The notes: generated by a model not told the origin, from the sequence alone. A stretch of 64,000 bases of DNA from an uncultured Eubacteriales bacterium (GCA_934796165.1 CAKVOU010000001.1:1-64000), one strand, 5' to 3'. Shown: positions 8,773 through 18,261, counted from the stretch's first letter. Numbers and translations: made by a program.

Positions 8773-11322
8773 ATGAAAAAGACTTTTGTCTCGATCATGG
8801 CAGGTCTGCTTGCCCTGATCATGGTCCTTTCCTTTGCAGCCTGTGGTACAAAACCGGGAGAAACCGGTACCACCGGCAGCAAAGAATCCACCACTGCCGG
8901 CAGCGAGTCCGGCACGGGCGAAGGACCGACCCGACCCGAGGTGACCCCGTTTGAAGGGGATTATACCTATCATGATGCGGTCGGCTCCATGCCGACCAAC
9001 TGGAATGTACACACATACCAGGATGACACCAACTCTTATCCGCTGGACTTTATCACGATGGGTCTGTACGGCTTCTATTTCAACGATGATGTTCATCCGG
9101 TCGAAGGGAAAGAGAACTTCAAAGGCTATGTCATCCTTCCCGAAATGGCAGCAAGCGAGCCGGTTGACGTGACCGAGCAGATCAAGAAGGATCGTCCCGA
9201 GTTCAAGATCCCGGAGGGCGCGACCAAGGGTTACGCGTATACCATCGATCTGAACCCGAATGCAGTCTGGGAAGACGGCACCAAGATCAACGCAGACACC
9301 TACGTGTATTCCATGAAGAGATTGCTTGATCCCGAACTGATCAACTATCGCGCGGCGGACTATTACAGCTCGACGCTTTCCATTGCAGGCGCAAAGGCAT
9401 ATGCAAACCAGGGCAGATCCATTATCACTGCAATCGGTGTAACGACTTCTCAGTTTGTGGCAAACGGCGGCAATCCTGCCGATCTGTATGTTGACCTCTA
9501 CAATTTCTATCAGATTCCTAATCCCGACGGTTCGAAAAATGCTTATTGGGTCTCCGTGACCGACGAGACGCCGATCCGTGACCCTGGTGTTCCGGAAGGC
9601 GAGGTTGGCGACTATGTGACGGCTAAAGAAGTTTACGAAAATTACCTGGCTCCCGGCGCTGCGTATGAAAGTGATGCTCCGTCTGTCCTTGGAACGAGCG
9701 AACACTTCCCTGTGGGCGTGTCCTTTGATTCCGTCGGTCTCTTCAAGAGCGGCGAGTACCAGATCACGCTGGTTTTTGACAAGTCGCTTGCAGGCTTCAA
9801 CCTCCTGTACAGCCTGACGAGCAACTGGATCGTTTATGAGAGCCTCTATGAGAAGTGCCTCTCCAAGGTCGGCGACACTGATGCGTGGACGAGTACCTAC
9901 TGCACCAGCCAGGCAACGACGATGTCCTACGGTCCTTATAAGATGGTTTCCTATCAGACCGATAAGTCCATGCGTTTTGAACGCAACGACAAGTGGTATG
10001 GTTACACCGATGGGGAGCACATTTACCGCGACCCGGAAGACGGAAAATACTACAATATGTATCAGACCACTGCGATCGACACACAGTATGTCAAGGAAGC
10101 ATCGACCCGTAAGCTGATGTTCCTCAACGGACAGCTGATGGGATACGGTCTGCAGGCGGATGACTACGAAAAGTATCGTGGCAGCGAGTATTGCTACGCG
10201 ACTCCGTTGGACACCATTTACTTCTTTATTTTCAACGGTCATTTTTCCGCGATTCAGCAGAGAGAAGCAAACGCGGGCTTTGACAAGACCAAGTTTGACC
10301 TCGAGACCATGACGCTGGAATCTTTCCGCCGCGCAATGGCAGTCACTTATGACAAGGACGCACTGTGTGCCGCAATTTCTCCCGCCCGTTCCGGCGGCTT
10401 CGGGCTCATCGGGTCGGCATATGTTTATGATCCCGATACCGGTGCGCTTTATCGTGACACCGACGAAGCAAAGCAGGCGCTTTGCGATTTCTACAGCGTG
10501 GATGTCAGCAAGTTCAACAGCCTCGACGAAGCTGTGGATTCCATCACCGGTTACGATCCCGTGAAGGCAAAGGAGCTTTTCACCAAGGCATTCAACGAAG
10601 CACTGGAAAAGGGTTATATCACCGATAACGACAAGGACGGCAAGTCTGATCAGACCATTGAGATCGAATATGCGGCAAAAGAGGTCAACGACTTCCTGAC
10701 CAAGACGATCGATTACCTCAATGAAAAACTCTCGGCTGTGCTGGTCGGTACGCCGTTTGAGGGTAAAATCCGCTTCAAGCTCAGTGCACCTTACGGCGAC
10801 GCATGGGTTGACAATCTGAGAAACGGTCTTTCCGATACGGCGCTTGCGGGCTGGATGGGTTCGCTTCTGAATCCGTTCGATCTGACGGACCTCTACACCA
10901 ACCCCGCAAAGCAGTACGATGCAGAATGGTTCGATGCAAGCAAGGTGTCCCTTACCATTACGGTCCCCGTTGACGGTGCGGATACCGAACTGACCATGTC
11001 GCTGCAGCAGTGGTCCAAGGCACTCAACGGTGAGACCATTCAGATTGCCGGCAAGGGATACAACTTCGGCGACGGAATGGCGGATGTCAAGGTCAGATTG
11101 AAGATTCTTGCAAAGATTGAGACTGCTGTCCTGCAGACCTACAACTATCTGCCGATGCTTCAGGACGGTTCCATGGCTCTGCTTTCCAAGCAGGTTTACT
11201 ACGTGGTCGAGGAGTACAATCCCATCCTGGGTCGTGGCGGTATCACGTATCTGAAATATAACTTTGACGACGCCGCTTGGGCAAAGTATGTAGCAGATCA
11301 GGGCGGCGTGCTGAACTACTGA
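8773..11322 (+). CDS. oppA: Peptide ABC transporter substrate-binding lipoprotein (SBP family 5), enlarged
   Basis: An 849-residue lipoprotein. The lipobox ends at Cys24 (SFAAC), followed by a Gly/Ser/Thr-rich tether. Family 5 features include 'YTIDLNPNAVWEDGTKINA' (the conserved W-x-DG region) and the segment around 'SYGPYKMVSYQTDKSMRFER'. Usual members are 500-600 residues, so about 250-300 residues are extra. It should capture peptides outside the membrane and deliver them to the OppBC channel. An AGGGAGGA ribosome-binding site is ideally placed. It heads a five-gene transport operon with its own promoter, and a U-less hairpin follows it before oppB. Confidence 0.9.
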   Translation: MKKTFVSIMAGLLALIMVLSFAACGTKPGETGTTGSKESTTAGSESGTGEGPTRPEVTPFEGDYTYHDAVGSMPTNWNVHTYQDDTNSYPLDFITMGLYGFYFNDDVHPVEGKENFKGYVILPEMAASEPVDVTEQIKKDRPEFKIPEGATKGYAYTIDLNPNAVWEDGTKINADTYVYSMKRLLDPELINYRAADYYSSTLSIAGAKAYANQGRSIITAIGVTTSQFVANGGNPADLYVDLYNFYQIPNPDGSKNAYWVSVTDETPIRDPGVPEGEVGDYVTAKEVYENYLAPGAAYESDAPSVLGTSEHFPVGVSFDSVGLFKSGEYQITLVFDKSLAGFNLLYSLTSNWIVYESLYEKCLSKVGDTDAWTSTYCTSQATTMSYGPYKMVSYQTDKSMRFERNDKWYGYTDGEHIYRDPEDGKYYNMYQTTAIDTQYVKEASTRKLMFLNGQLMGYGLQADDYEKYRGSEYCYATPLDTIYFFIFNGHFSAIQQREANAGFDKTKFDLETMTLESFRRAMAVTYDKDALCAAISPARSGGFGLIGSAYVYDPDTGALYRDTDEAKQALCDFYSVDVSKFNSLDEAVDSITGYDPVKAKELFTKAFNEALEKGYITDNDKDGKSDQTIEIEYAAKEVNDFLTKTIDYLNEKLSAVLVGTPFEGKIRFKLSAPYGDAWVDNLRNGLSDTALAGWMGSLLNPFDLTDLYTNPAKQYDAEWFDASKVSLTITVPVDGADTELTMSLQQWSKALNGETIQIAGKGYNFGDGMADVKVRLKILAKIETAVLQTYNYLPMLQDGSMALLSKQVYYVVEEYNPILGRGGITYLKYNFDDAAWAKYVADQGGVLNY

Positions 11323-11355
11323 TCTCCCGTCTTTTGAATCGTAATTGCATTTTCA

Positions 11356-11387
11356 TACCCCCGCCCGCCGTATGGCGGGCGGGGGTA
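11356..11387. other. Intercistronic hairpin between binding-protein and permease genes
   Basis: A 14-bp perfect GC-rich stem (TACCCCCCGCCCGCC with GGCGGGCGGGGGTA, loop around GTAT) lies 34 bases after the oppA stop. No U-tract follows. Such hairpins often protect the binding-protein mRNA 3' end so that it outlasts the downstream permease message. Confidence 0.75.
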
Positions 11388-11571
11388 AACGGGAAAACAG
11401 GGGACTTTTCCCGGAGCTGTTTTCCCATGATCCGTGCCGGGGGCAGATGTGCGCTCGGCTTATCCCTTTTTCCTGGCAAAATGTTGCCGTGCGGTCTCTT
11501 TCCGCTTCCCGCGCTATGCGGAAAGCGATTTCCCGAAGGACGGGACGCGTGGCTGAAATCGGAGGATTGCA

Positions 11572-12525
11572 ATGCTGAAATATTCGCTCCAAAGAATACT
11601 TCTGATGCTACTGACCCTGTTCATTATTGTCCTGATTTGCTTTGTGCTGGTCAGAATGCTGCCTCTTCCCACGCTTCCGCAGGGTGACCCGCATACCGAG
11701 GTCATCGAAAAGTATCGGGAAGCGATGGGGTATAACAAGCCGTATCTGGTACAGTTCGGTCTGTTTCTCAAGGGAGTTTTCACGCGTTTTGACTGGGGCA
11801 TCAGCGACAAATTGTACTTCGGACAGAATGTCGTTGACATTTTTATGTCCAAGCTGCCCGCAACCATGGCGGTCAACATCTTTTCCATCATTTTGAGTAT
11901 TCCGATCGGGATTCTGCTCGGCATCTTTGCCGCGCTCAAAAAGAACACATGGATTGACCATACCATTTCCACGGTCACCATGCTGACCATTTCGGTCCCG
12001 TCGTTTGTATATGCGTTTCTGATCCAGTATTTCCTGTGCTTCAAGCTCGGGTGGTTTCCGTTTCTGATGGCAGGCGGTAACAATTATTTTTCGTGGGAAA
12101 TGTTCCGCAGTATGCTCCCCGCCATCCTGTCGCTTTCCTTCGGTGTGATTGCCGGCTTTACCCGCACCACCCGCGCGGAACTGACCGAGGTCCTGACAAG
12201 TGAATTCATGCTGCTCGCCCGTACCAAGGGACTGACCAAGCGCCAGGCGACCGTCCGGCACGCGCTGCGCAACTGCATGGTCGTTGTGCTTCCGTCCATT
12301 TTCGGTGAATTCATCGGCATCCTGTCCGGCTCGCTGATTATTGAACAGATTTTTTCGGTTCCCGGCGTCGGTCAGCTTTACCTTAACTCCATCAACGCCC
12401 CCGATTATTCCATGTTCATGCTTCTGACCGTGTTCTATACGGTCATCGGTTTGCTCGCGGCAATTGTGGTTGACGTCAGTTACGGCTTTATCGATCCCCG
12501 TATCCGTATGGGATCAAAGAAATAA
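11572..12525 (+). CDS. oppB: Peptide ABC transporter permease OppB
   Basis: A 317-residue inner-membrane permease of normal length. It begins 'MLKYSLQRILLMLLTLFIIVLICFVLVRMLP' in outline, the standard OppB/DppB N-terminal helix, and carries the EAA-loop region near 'EFMLLARTKGLTKRQATVRH'. The end 'YGFIDPRIRMG' is a family hallmark (Y-x-x-x-DPRIR). GGAGG precedes ATG 11572. It pairs with OppC, encoded 20 bases downstream. Confidence 0.95.
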   Translation: MLKYSLQRILLMLLTLFIIVLICFVLVRMLPLPTLPQGDPHTEVIEKYREAMGYNKPYLVQFGLFLKGVFTRFDWGISDKLYFGQNVVDIFMSKLPATMAVNIFSIILSIPIGILLGIFAALKKNTWIDHTISTVTMLTISVPSFVYAFLIQYFLCFKLGWFPFLMAGGNNYFSWEMFRSMLPAILSLSFGVIAGFTRTTRAELTEVLTSEFMLLARTKGLTKRQATVRHALRNCMVVVLPSIFGEFIGILSGSLIIEQIFSVPGVGQLYLNSINAPDYSMFMLLTVFYTVIGLLAAIVVDVSYGFIDPRIRMGSKK

Positions 12526-12545
12526 CGGAGAAAGGAGCAACGAAT

Positions 12546-14078
12546 ATGGATCAGTCATACGAACACATCCCCGCGGAAATGTTTGAGCTTGCCAATCAGG
12601 ACAGAGTGATCCACGATCAGAAGCTGGAAACCAAGTCGCGCGGATATTTTGCAGACGCATTTCTGCGGTTCAAAAAGAACAAATCCTCGGTGGTCGCCGC
12701 GATCATCATAGGGATTCTTATCCTGTTTGCCATTGTCGCCCCGATCATCTCTCCGTATTCCATCTCGGATAAGAATACGGTTTATCAGACCTACCCTCCG
12801 TTTGTCAAAGGAATTGCCGATCTGAATCTTGGATTTCTTGATGGTGGCGTTACCTACTCGAGTCAGAGTGAAAATCAGGTCCTGGCGCTCCGTGCAATTG
12901 GGTTGGAAACGGGCAAGGATCCGGTCATCAAGATCCTTGACACCAAGGTGGAGGAAGAGATTTACCGCGGTAAACCGAGGAAGGTATCCTATTATTCCGT
13001 GAAAGTTAACCGGTATTACGCAGTCGGAGTCCGGTATCAGAATCTGTCTTACGAAGAGTTCCAGAGTATTCAGGAGTGGCAGAACAAGACCGGTATTCAG
13101 GTCATCTACCCTTACGTGGATTCCAAGGACATCAAGAATATTACCGACAACGCGAACATCTGGTACAAGGTCAAGGATCAGCGCGGTACGCCCGCACTCG
13201 ACTCCGACGGTAACCTTGTTCCCGCATACAGCAAGGATACCTCGCGCGCGGGTGCGGAATACAACAGCCTGCGTATCGCCGGCGACGACGGAAGCTATGC
13301 GTACAGCCGCGCAAAATCCGGTTCGGTGCAGTGCCGGATTGAATATTATGCTTACTACCAGTTCCTCAACGATACCGAGCCGATGTATCTGTTCGGGACC
13401 AATGTGATGGGGCAGGATCTCTTCTGTGCGATCGGAATCGGCGCGCGGTTTTCCCTCATCTTTGCGGTAATCGTCTCCGCAATCAACCTCACCATCGGCG
13501 CGATCTACGGCGCGGTGCAGGGTTACTACGGCGGCGTCATCGATATGGTCATGGACCGTATCACCGACGTGCTTTCCAATGTCCCCTTTATTGTGGTGAC
13601 AACGCTGTTCCAGTTGCACCTTGCCGCCAAGGTCGGTATCGTTCCATCCTTCTTGTTCGCCTTCGTTCTGACGGGGTGGATCGGAATGTCGGCATTGACG
13701 AGGCAGCAGTTCTACCGCTTCAAGGGGCAGGAATATGTCCTTGCGGCACGAACGCTCGGCGCGTCCGACCGTCGCCTCATGTTCAAGCATATTTTCCCCA
13801 ACTCGCTCGGCACCATCGTGACGAGCTGCGTGCTGGTCATCCCCGGTGTTATTTCGTCGGAAACCTCGCTGACCTACCTCGGCATCATCAATCTGTCCGA
13901 TTTCGTGGGAACGAGTATCGGTACGCTCATGTCACAGGGTCAGTCTTCCATGACTACCTCGCCGCACGCGATGTTTTTCCCCGCGCTCTTTGTGTCGCTG
14001 CTTCTGATCTGCTTTAACCTGTTCGGTAACGGTCTGCGCGACGCATTCAATCCGTCTACGAGAGGAGTGGAAGACTGA
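12546..14078 (+). CDS. oppC: Peptide ABC transporter permease OppC with a large extracytoplasmic insert
   Basis: A 510-residue protein against about 300 for typical OppC. After the first membrane helix (VVAAIIIGILILFAIVAPII, about residues 50-70), roughly 190 hydrophilic residues intervene before the canonical core resumes at 'YLFGTNVMGQDLFCAIGIGA'. The rest is standard: 'IDMVMDRITDVLSNVPFIVV', the EAA-loop region 'EYVLAARTLGASDRRLMFKH', and 'NLFGNGLRDAFNPSTRG' at the end. By topology the insert faces the cell exterior and could touch the enlarged binding protein. The stop overlaps the oppD start (TGATG). Confidence 0.92.
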   Translation: MDQSYEHIPAEMFELANQDRVIHDQKLETKSRGYFADAFLRFKKNKSSVVAAIIIGILILFAIVAPIISPYSISDKNTVYQTYPPFVKGIADLNLGFLDGGVTYSSQSENQVLALRAIGLETGKDPVIKILDTKVEEEIYRGKPRKVSYYSVKVNRYYAVGVRYQNLSYEEFQSIQEWQNKTGIQVIYPYVDSKDIKNITDNANIWYKVKDQRGTPALDSDGNLVPAYSKDTSRAGAEYNSLRIAGDDGSYAYSRAKSGSVQCRIEYYAYYQFLNDTEPMYLFGTNVMGQDLFCAIGIGARFSLIFAVIVSAINLTIGAIYGAVQGYYGGVIDMVMDRITDVLSNVPFIVVTTLFQLHLAAKVGIVPSFLFAFVLTGWIGMSALTRQQFYRFKGQEYVLAARTLGASDRRLMFKHIFPNSLGTIVTSCVLVIPGVISSETSLTYLGIINLSDFVGTSIGTLMSQGQSSMTTSPHAMFFPALFVSLLLICFNLFGNGLRDAFNPSTRGVED

Positions 14079-16249
14079 TGGAACCCCAGAAGAAATTATC
14101 CGTATCGGGACTGACCGTCTCCTTCCGCACCGCCGACGGGAAAGTGCAGGCGGTCAGAGGGATCGACTTTGACCTTCACAAGGGCGAAACGCTCGCCATT
14201 GTCGGCGAGTCCGGCTCCGGCAAATCCGTAACCTCCAAGGCGATCCTCGGGATTCTTGCGGGTAACTCGATCATCGAGGGCGGCGAGATTATTTATGACG
14301 GCAAGGATCTGCTCAAGATCAAAGAGGACGAGTTCCACAAGATCCGCGGCGACAAGATCGCCATGATCTTCCAGGACCCGATGTCCAGCCTCAACCCCAT
14401 TGTCCGCGTGGGCAAGCAGCTCACCGAGGCGATGCTCCTCAAAGGGAAGGCAAGGCAGAAGGAGAGTCGGAACGCGTTCAACTCCACGCTTGCGCTTCTG
14501 AACAAAAAGATGATCGAAGCGCTTGCGCGGGATGACGCCACGCATGCCGAAAAGCTGACCGGAAAATGCCGCAATTTCGACAAGTTTGAATACAAGCATC
14601 TGGATCTGGAGCGGCGGTATCTGGCAGCATACGAAGCGGCAAACGACGCATCCTTTGATCTTTCCAACCTGATTTTCGAAATCGGGAAAAACGCGGCACG
14701 CGATCTGCATTACCGTCTGGCACGTGATATGAGCCTTGCCGGCAAGTCGATTGAGACGTATGTTGTCAAAAACCGGGCAGCGGAGCTGACGGAACTCATC
14801 AAAGAGGCGAAGACCGCTGTCAGGGCATATGACAAGGACGCGTCGGACACGCGCCTCGGCGAGGTGCTGACGGGGGTCAAGGAGATCCTCGACGAGGCAC
14901 TTGCATTTGAAAAGCCCAACTTCTTCGCAATGGGGTATCACGAATGCTTCGTGACCGAACCGCTCCCCGATCTGCCCGTCCCCGAGCTCAACAAATACCT
15001 GCGGAAATATCTGGACGACAACTTCATGCTGGACTTTATCGCGGACGCAAAAGAGGGAATTCTGTATTCCGCAAAGGAATCCGCCGAAAAGAAGAAGCAG
15101 GTGATCTCCATGCTCCGGCAGGAGAAGGCGGTATTTGAGGCACAGCCGCTCGACAGGAAGGCGTGCTTTGCCGCGGCGGGACGGCTGAGCCGTGCGGTGC
15201 TTGGCAGCGTCGATCATCTGGAGCTTGAAAAGGACAACCTTGCGTATACGTTCCCGGGCGCGCTCCGGTCAGAGATCATGCATTATTTCGATGCGATCGG
15301 AGAAAACGCCAAGGAAGAGAAACGGTTTGCACGTCAGTCCGCGAAGTGGGAACGGAAAGCGGCAAAGGGGAAGGAGCCAGACTGGAAGGTCGTTCCTGCC
15401 TCCACTGCCGACCTGGAGCTGATCCGAAAGGGAATTCTGCATCAGATCGACCGGCTTGCCGGGCATTACGAAGACGAGCTTGCCGGCTTCAACTCCCGTA
15501 ATTTCGACGATGAAACGGTCGCGATGATCGACTTCCTCAAAGCCAAAGCATCCGGCGTGGTAGACCGCGTGACCAAGAGCATGGCGAAGAACAAAGCACT
15601 CAAACTGATGGAAGAGGTCGGTATTCCCGAGCCGAGAAAGCGTTACCGCCAGTACCCGTTTGAGTTTTCCGGCGGTATGAGACAGCGTATCGTCATTGCG
15701 ATCGCGCTTGCCGCCAATCCTGACATCCTGATCTGCGACGAGCCGACCACCGCGCTTGACGTGACCATTCAGGCGCAGATTCTGGAGCTGATCAACCGCT
15801 TCAAGAAGGAAAGAAACCTGTCGGTTATCTTTATCACGCACGACCTCGGCGTGGTCGCAAATATGGCGGACCGCGTTGCCGTCATGTATGCGGGTAAGAT
15901 CGTGGAATACGGCACCTCGGAGGATATCTTCTACCGTGCGGCGCATCCCTACACCTGGGCACTGCTTTCCTCCATGCCTGACCTTGATACCGATGAAAAG
16001 CTGGAGGCAATTCCCGGAACGCCCCCGAACATGATCTATCCTCCCGTCGGCGACGCGTTTGCCGCAAGAAATAAGTATGCCCTCAAAATTGATTTTGAGC
16101 GTCAGCCCCCCATGTTCCGTATCAGTGATACGCACTTTGCGGCAACCTGGCTGCTGCATCCCGATGCGCCGAAGATCGACCCGCCGAAGATCATGACTGA
16201 ACGCATCCGCAGAATGAGAGAGAGAGGAGGAAACGTCCATGCCGAATGA
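14078..16249 (+). CDS. oppD: Peptide ABC transporter ATPase OppD with a ~370-residue insert
   Basis: A 723-residue protein; usual OppD is about 330. Walker A (GESGSGKS) is at residues 43-50 and the Q-loop (IFQDPMSSLNP) at 97-107, but the ABC signature FSGGMRQR comes only at 530-537, followed by Walker B ILICDEPTTALD and the H-loop THD. Normally Q-loop and signature lie about 50-60 residues apart. The added helical, charged segment (about residues 125-500) falls in the helical subdomain and is in frame, with no stop or frameshift. The C-terminal oligopeptide-transporter motif (HPYTWALLSSMP ... PGTPPN) is present. It should energise the OppBC channel together with OppF, whose gene it overlaps by 11 bases. 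Confidence 0.92.
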   Translation: MEPQKKLSVSGLTVSFRTADGKVQAVRGIDFDLHKGETLAIVGESGSGKSVTSKAILGILAGNSIIEGGEIIYDGKDLLKIKEDEFHKIRGDKIAMIFQDPMSSLNPIVRVGKQLTEAMLLKGKARQKESRNAFNSTLALLNKKMIEALARDDATHAEKLTGKCRNFDKFEYKHLDLERRYLAAYEAANDASFDLSNLIFEIGKNAARDLHYRLARDMSLAGKSIETYVVKNRAAELTELIKEAKTAVRAYDKDASDTRLGEVLTGVKEILDEALAFEKPNFFAMGYHECFVTEPLPDLPVPELNKYLRKYLDDNFMLDFIADAKEGILYSAKESAEKKKQVISMLRQEKAVFEAQPLDRKACFAAAGRLSRAVLGSVDHLELEKDNLAYTFPGALRSEIMHYFDAIGENAKEEKRFARQSAKWERKAAKGKEPDWKVVPASTADLELIRKGILHQIDRLAGHYEDELAGFNSRNFDDETVAMIDFLKAKASGVVDRVTKSMAKNKALKLMEEVGIPEPRKRYRQYPFEFSGGMRQRIVIAIALAANPDILICDEPTTALDVTIQAQILELINRFKKERNLSVIFITHDLGVVANMADRVAVMYAGKIVEYGTSEDIFYRAAHPYTWALLSSMPDLDTDEKLEAIPGTPPNMIYPPVGDAFAARNKYALKIDFERQPPMFRISDTHFAATWLLHPDAPKIDPPKIMTERIRRMRERGGNVHAE

Positions 16250-17468
16250 CAAGAATGTGGCAGAAAACGAGGTCCTTCTCCGTGTGGAGCATCTGTGTCA
16301 GTACTTCGGCAAGGAGGGAAGCGAGACCCGCGCTGTGGACGATGTTTCCTTTCAGATCCACAAAGGCGAGGTGTTCGGGCTTGTCGGCGAATCCGGCTGC
16401 GGCAAAACGACCACGGGACGCTCTGTTATCAAGCTGTACAACATTACCTCCGGCAACATTTACTTCAAGGGCGTCCGCATCGGTGCGGGGATCCGTTCCT
16501 ACAACGAGGCGATTGCAAACGCAAGGCTGGAATATGCCGAAAAATGCAAGAGCGATCCCGCGGGCAAAGCGCAGTACCGTGAAGAGCTGAACCGGGTCGT
16601 AGCCGAAAACCGTGCGGAGATCCGTGCGGCGAAATATGACCAGAAGCACTGTGACAAGGAATATCAGGAAAACAACTGTGCGGCGGTGAGGGCAAAATAT
16701 GAGGCGCTTCTGTCCCGTGCGACCGAAGCGGAGAAGCCCGCGCTCGTCAGGGAATACCGCGATGCGCTCCGTAAAGCGAAAAAAACCAGGCTCGTGACGC
16801 AGATCCAGATGATCTTCCAGGATCCCATCGCATCGCTCGACCCCCGTATGACCGTCCGGGAAATCATTTCCGAAGGGCTCATCATCCAGGGAGAACGCGA
16901 CCGCAAGGTGATTGACGAAAAGGTCTATGAAATGCTCGAGCTGGTCGGGCTTGTCAGAGAGCACGCGGGCAGATACCCGCATGAATTCTCCGGCGGTCAG
17001 CGTCAGCGTATCGGTGTGGCGAGAGCCATCATCATGCGCCCCGACCTGATCATAGCCGACGAGCCGGTCTCCGCACTCGACGTGTCGATTCAGGCGCAGG
17101 TCATCAACCTGCTCGGTGATCTCCGCGATAAGTTCGGGCTGACCATCCTGTTCATCGCGCACGATCTGTCCGTCGTCAAGTATTTCTCCGACCGCATCGG
17201 CGTCATGTATTTCGGAAAAATGGTGGAGCTTGCCGATTCCGATGAATTGTTCCGTCATCCGCTCCATCCGTATACCAAGTCGCTTCTGTCCGCGATCCCG
17301 CTCCCGGATCCGGAGTATGAAAAGAACCGCAAGAGACTTCAGTACAATCCGCTTGCCGAGCACGATTACACGATGGATCCGCCCTCGTTCCGTGAGGTGA
17401 TTCCGGGGCATTTCGTACAGTGCAACGAGGCGGAGTATCAGAAATATCTGAAGGAAATCTCGGATTGA
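16239..17468 (+). CDS. oppF: Peptide ABC transporter ATPase OppF with a ~100-residue insert
   Basis: A 409-residue protein. Walker A GESGCGKT is at residues 50-57; the Q-loop (MIFQDPIASLDPRM) is delayed to about 191-204 because some 100 charged residues (about 85-188, rich in Ala, Glu, Lys, Arg) precede it. The signature FSGGQRQR and Walker B LIIADEPVSALD are intact, and the C-terminus has 'HPLHPYTKSLLSAIPLPDP'. The insert sits before the Q-loop, unlike that in OppD, where it follows. Together the two ATPases form the cytoplasmic motor of this peptide importer. AGAGGAGG precedes the ATG inside the end of oppD. Confidence 0.93.
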   Translation: MPNDKNVAENEVLLRVEHLCQYFGKEGSETRAVDDVSFQIHKGEVFGLVGESGCGKTTTGRSVIKLYNITSGNIYFKGVRIGAGIRSYNEAIANARLEYAEKCKSDPAGKAQYREELNRVVAENRAEIRAAKYDQKHCDKEYQENNCAAVRAKYEALLSRATEAEKPALVREYRDALRKAKKTRLVTQIQMIFQDPIASLDPRMTVREIISEGLIIQGERDRKVIDEKVYEMLELVGLVREHAGRYPHEFSGGQRQRIGVARAIIMRPDLIIADEPVSALDVSIQAQVINLLGDLRDKFGLTILFIAHDLSVVKYFSDRIGVMYFGKMVELADSDELFRHPLHPYTKSLLSAIPLPDPEYEKNRKRLQYNPLAEHDYTMDPPSFREVIPGHFVQCNEAEYQKYLKEISD

Positions 17469-17490
17469 TGTGAAAAGAGGTGAGAAACGC

Positions 17491-17916
17491 GTGAAGCCGA
17501 TCGGAAAGAAGAATGTCATACGGCTTGCCGTCTACGGGGCGGTCCTGCTTCTGGCGGCACTCGGGGGAGCAATTGCCAAAGGGGCGTTCGCTTCCACCGT
17601 GCCGGCGGAAACCTTCCGTATCCTGTCCGACGCGTTTCTCATTCCCGGCGTGGTGCTTGCCGGGGTTGCCGGTTTGAGCTGGGCAGCCTCCAAGGGCGCT
17701 TACGATTCGCTCCGCTACCTGTTTTATAACTTCGGACTGCACACGATCTGGGCTTCGAAGCCCGAAAAGTACAGGCATTTTGATTCTCTGTACGACTACA
17801 AGACCGAAAAGGACAAAAAGGGACGAAAGTGGTTCCCGGAGATGCTGTATGCGGGACTCTTCGGCATCCTGGTTGCGGGGGTTTTTCTTCTCTTGTGGGG
17901 AATCACCTCCTCCTGA
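17491..17916 (+). CDS. Small membrane protein, DUF3899-like
   Basis: About 141 residues with three predicted membrane helices (VIRLAVYGAVLLLAALGGAI; ILSDAFLIPGVVLAGVAGLS; MLYAGLFGILVAGVFLLLWG) and a cytoplasmic loop between the last two. The segment 'RILSDAFLIPGVVLAGVAGL' recalls DUF3899 proteins; function unknown. GTG 17491 is preferred because AGAGGTG lies 8 bases upstream; an in-frame GTG at 17470 would add seven residues. It is the last gene before the opp operon terminator, so it is co-transcribed with the transporter. Confidence 0.7.
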   Translation: MKPIGKKNVIRLAVYGAVLLLAALGGAIAKGAFASTVPAETFRILSDAFLIPGVVLAGVAGLSWAASKGAYDSLRYLFYNFGLHTIWASKPEKYRHFDSLYDYKTEKDKKGRKWFPEMLYAGLFGILVAGVFLLLWGITSS

Positions 17917-17923
17917 CTTCCGC

Positions 17924-17955
17924 GCCGCGGCATTTCTGCCGCGGCTTTTGTGTTT
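17924..17955 (+). terminator. Intrinsic terminator of the opp operon
   Basis: A 9-bp stem (GCCGCGGCA with TGCCGCGGC, loop TTTC) followed by TTTTGTGTTT, 8 bases after the stop at 17916. Confidence 0.9.
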
Positions 17956-18076
17956 GCGTTTATCCCCGTTCATGCGCCGATTCACCCGCTTCCGAAAAAG
18001 CAGACATCAAACCGACGAAATTTCCGTTCATTTTTTGTCAGGTTCTCCGAAAACACAAGATGTGGATGGATATGTA

Positions 18077-18105
18077 TTGACAGGCACAGGATATTGTGAT
18101 ATATT
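18077..18105 (+). promoter_or_regulatory. Sigma-A promoter for the thioredoxin reductase gene
   Basis: TTGACA (18077-18082), 17-base spacer, TATATT (18100-18105). The start near 18112 leaves a 150-base leader. The 345-base gap 17917-18261 holds only the opp terminator, this promoter and the leader. Confidence 0.8.
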
Positions 18106-18220
18106 GAATATGTTCGGCGATGCTGTTCTGCCCGGCAAAACGGGAAACGGCACGCCGTATTTGTCGGTTTGGAGACCGGGGCAGAGCAACCGCTGTCCCT
18201 CGTATAAGAACGCCCGATTC

Positions 18221-18248
18221 TCCGAAAACTATCTTCGGATTTTGTTTT
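18221..18248 (+). other. Terminator-like hairpin in the trxB leader
   Basis: A 6-bp stem (TCCGAA with TTCGGA, 7-base loop) is followed by TTTTGTTTT and ends just before the GGAGGA ribosome-binding site of the gene at 18262. It could attenuate readthrough, but the stem is short and no alternative antiterminator was identified. Confidence 0.35.
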
Positions 18249-18261
18249 CGGAGGAACGGAT

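Noticed and set aside
18106..18261. Cobalamin or other known riboswitch in the trxB leader
   Set aside because: Some GC-rich paired segments exist, but no conserved aptamer core could be matched by eye.
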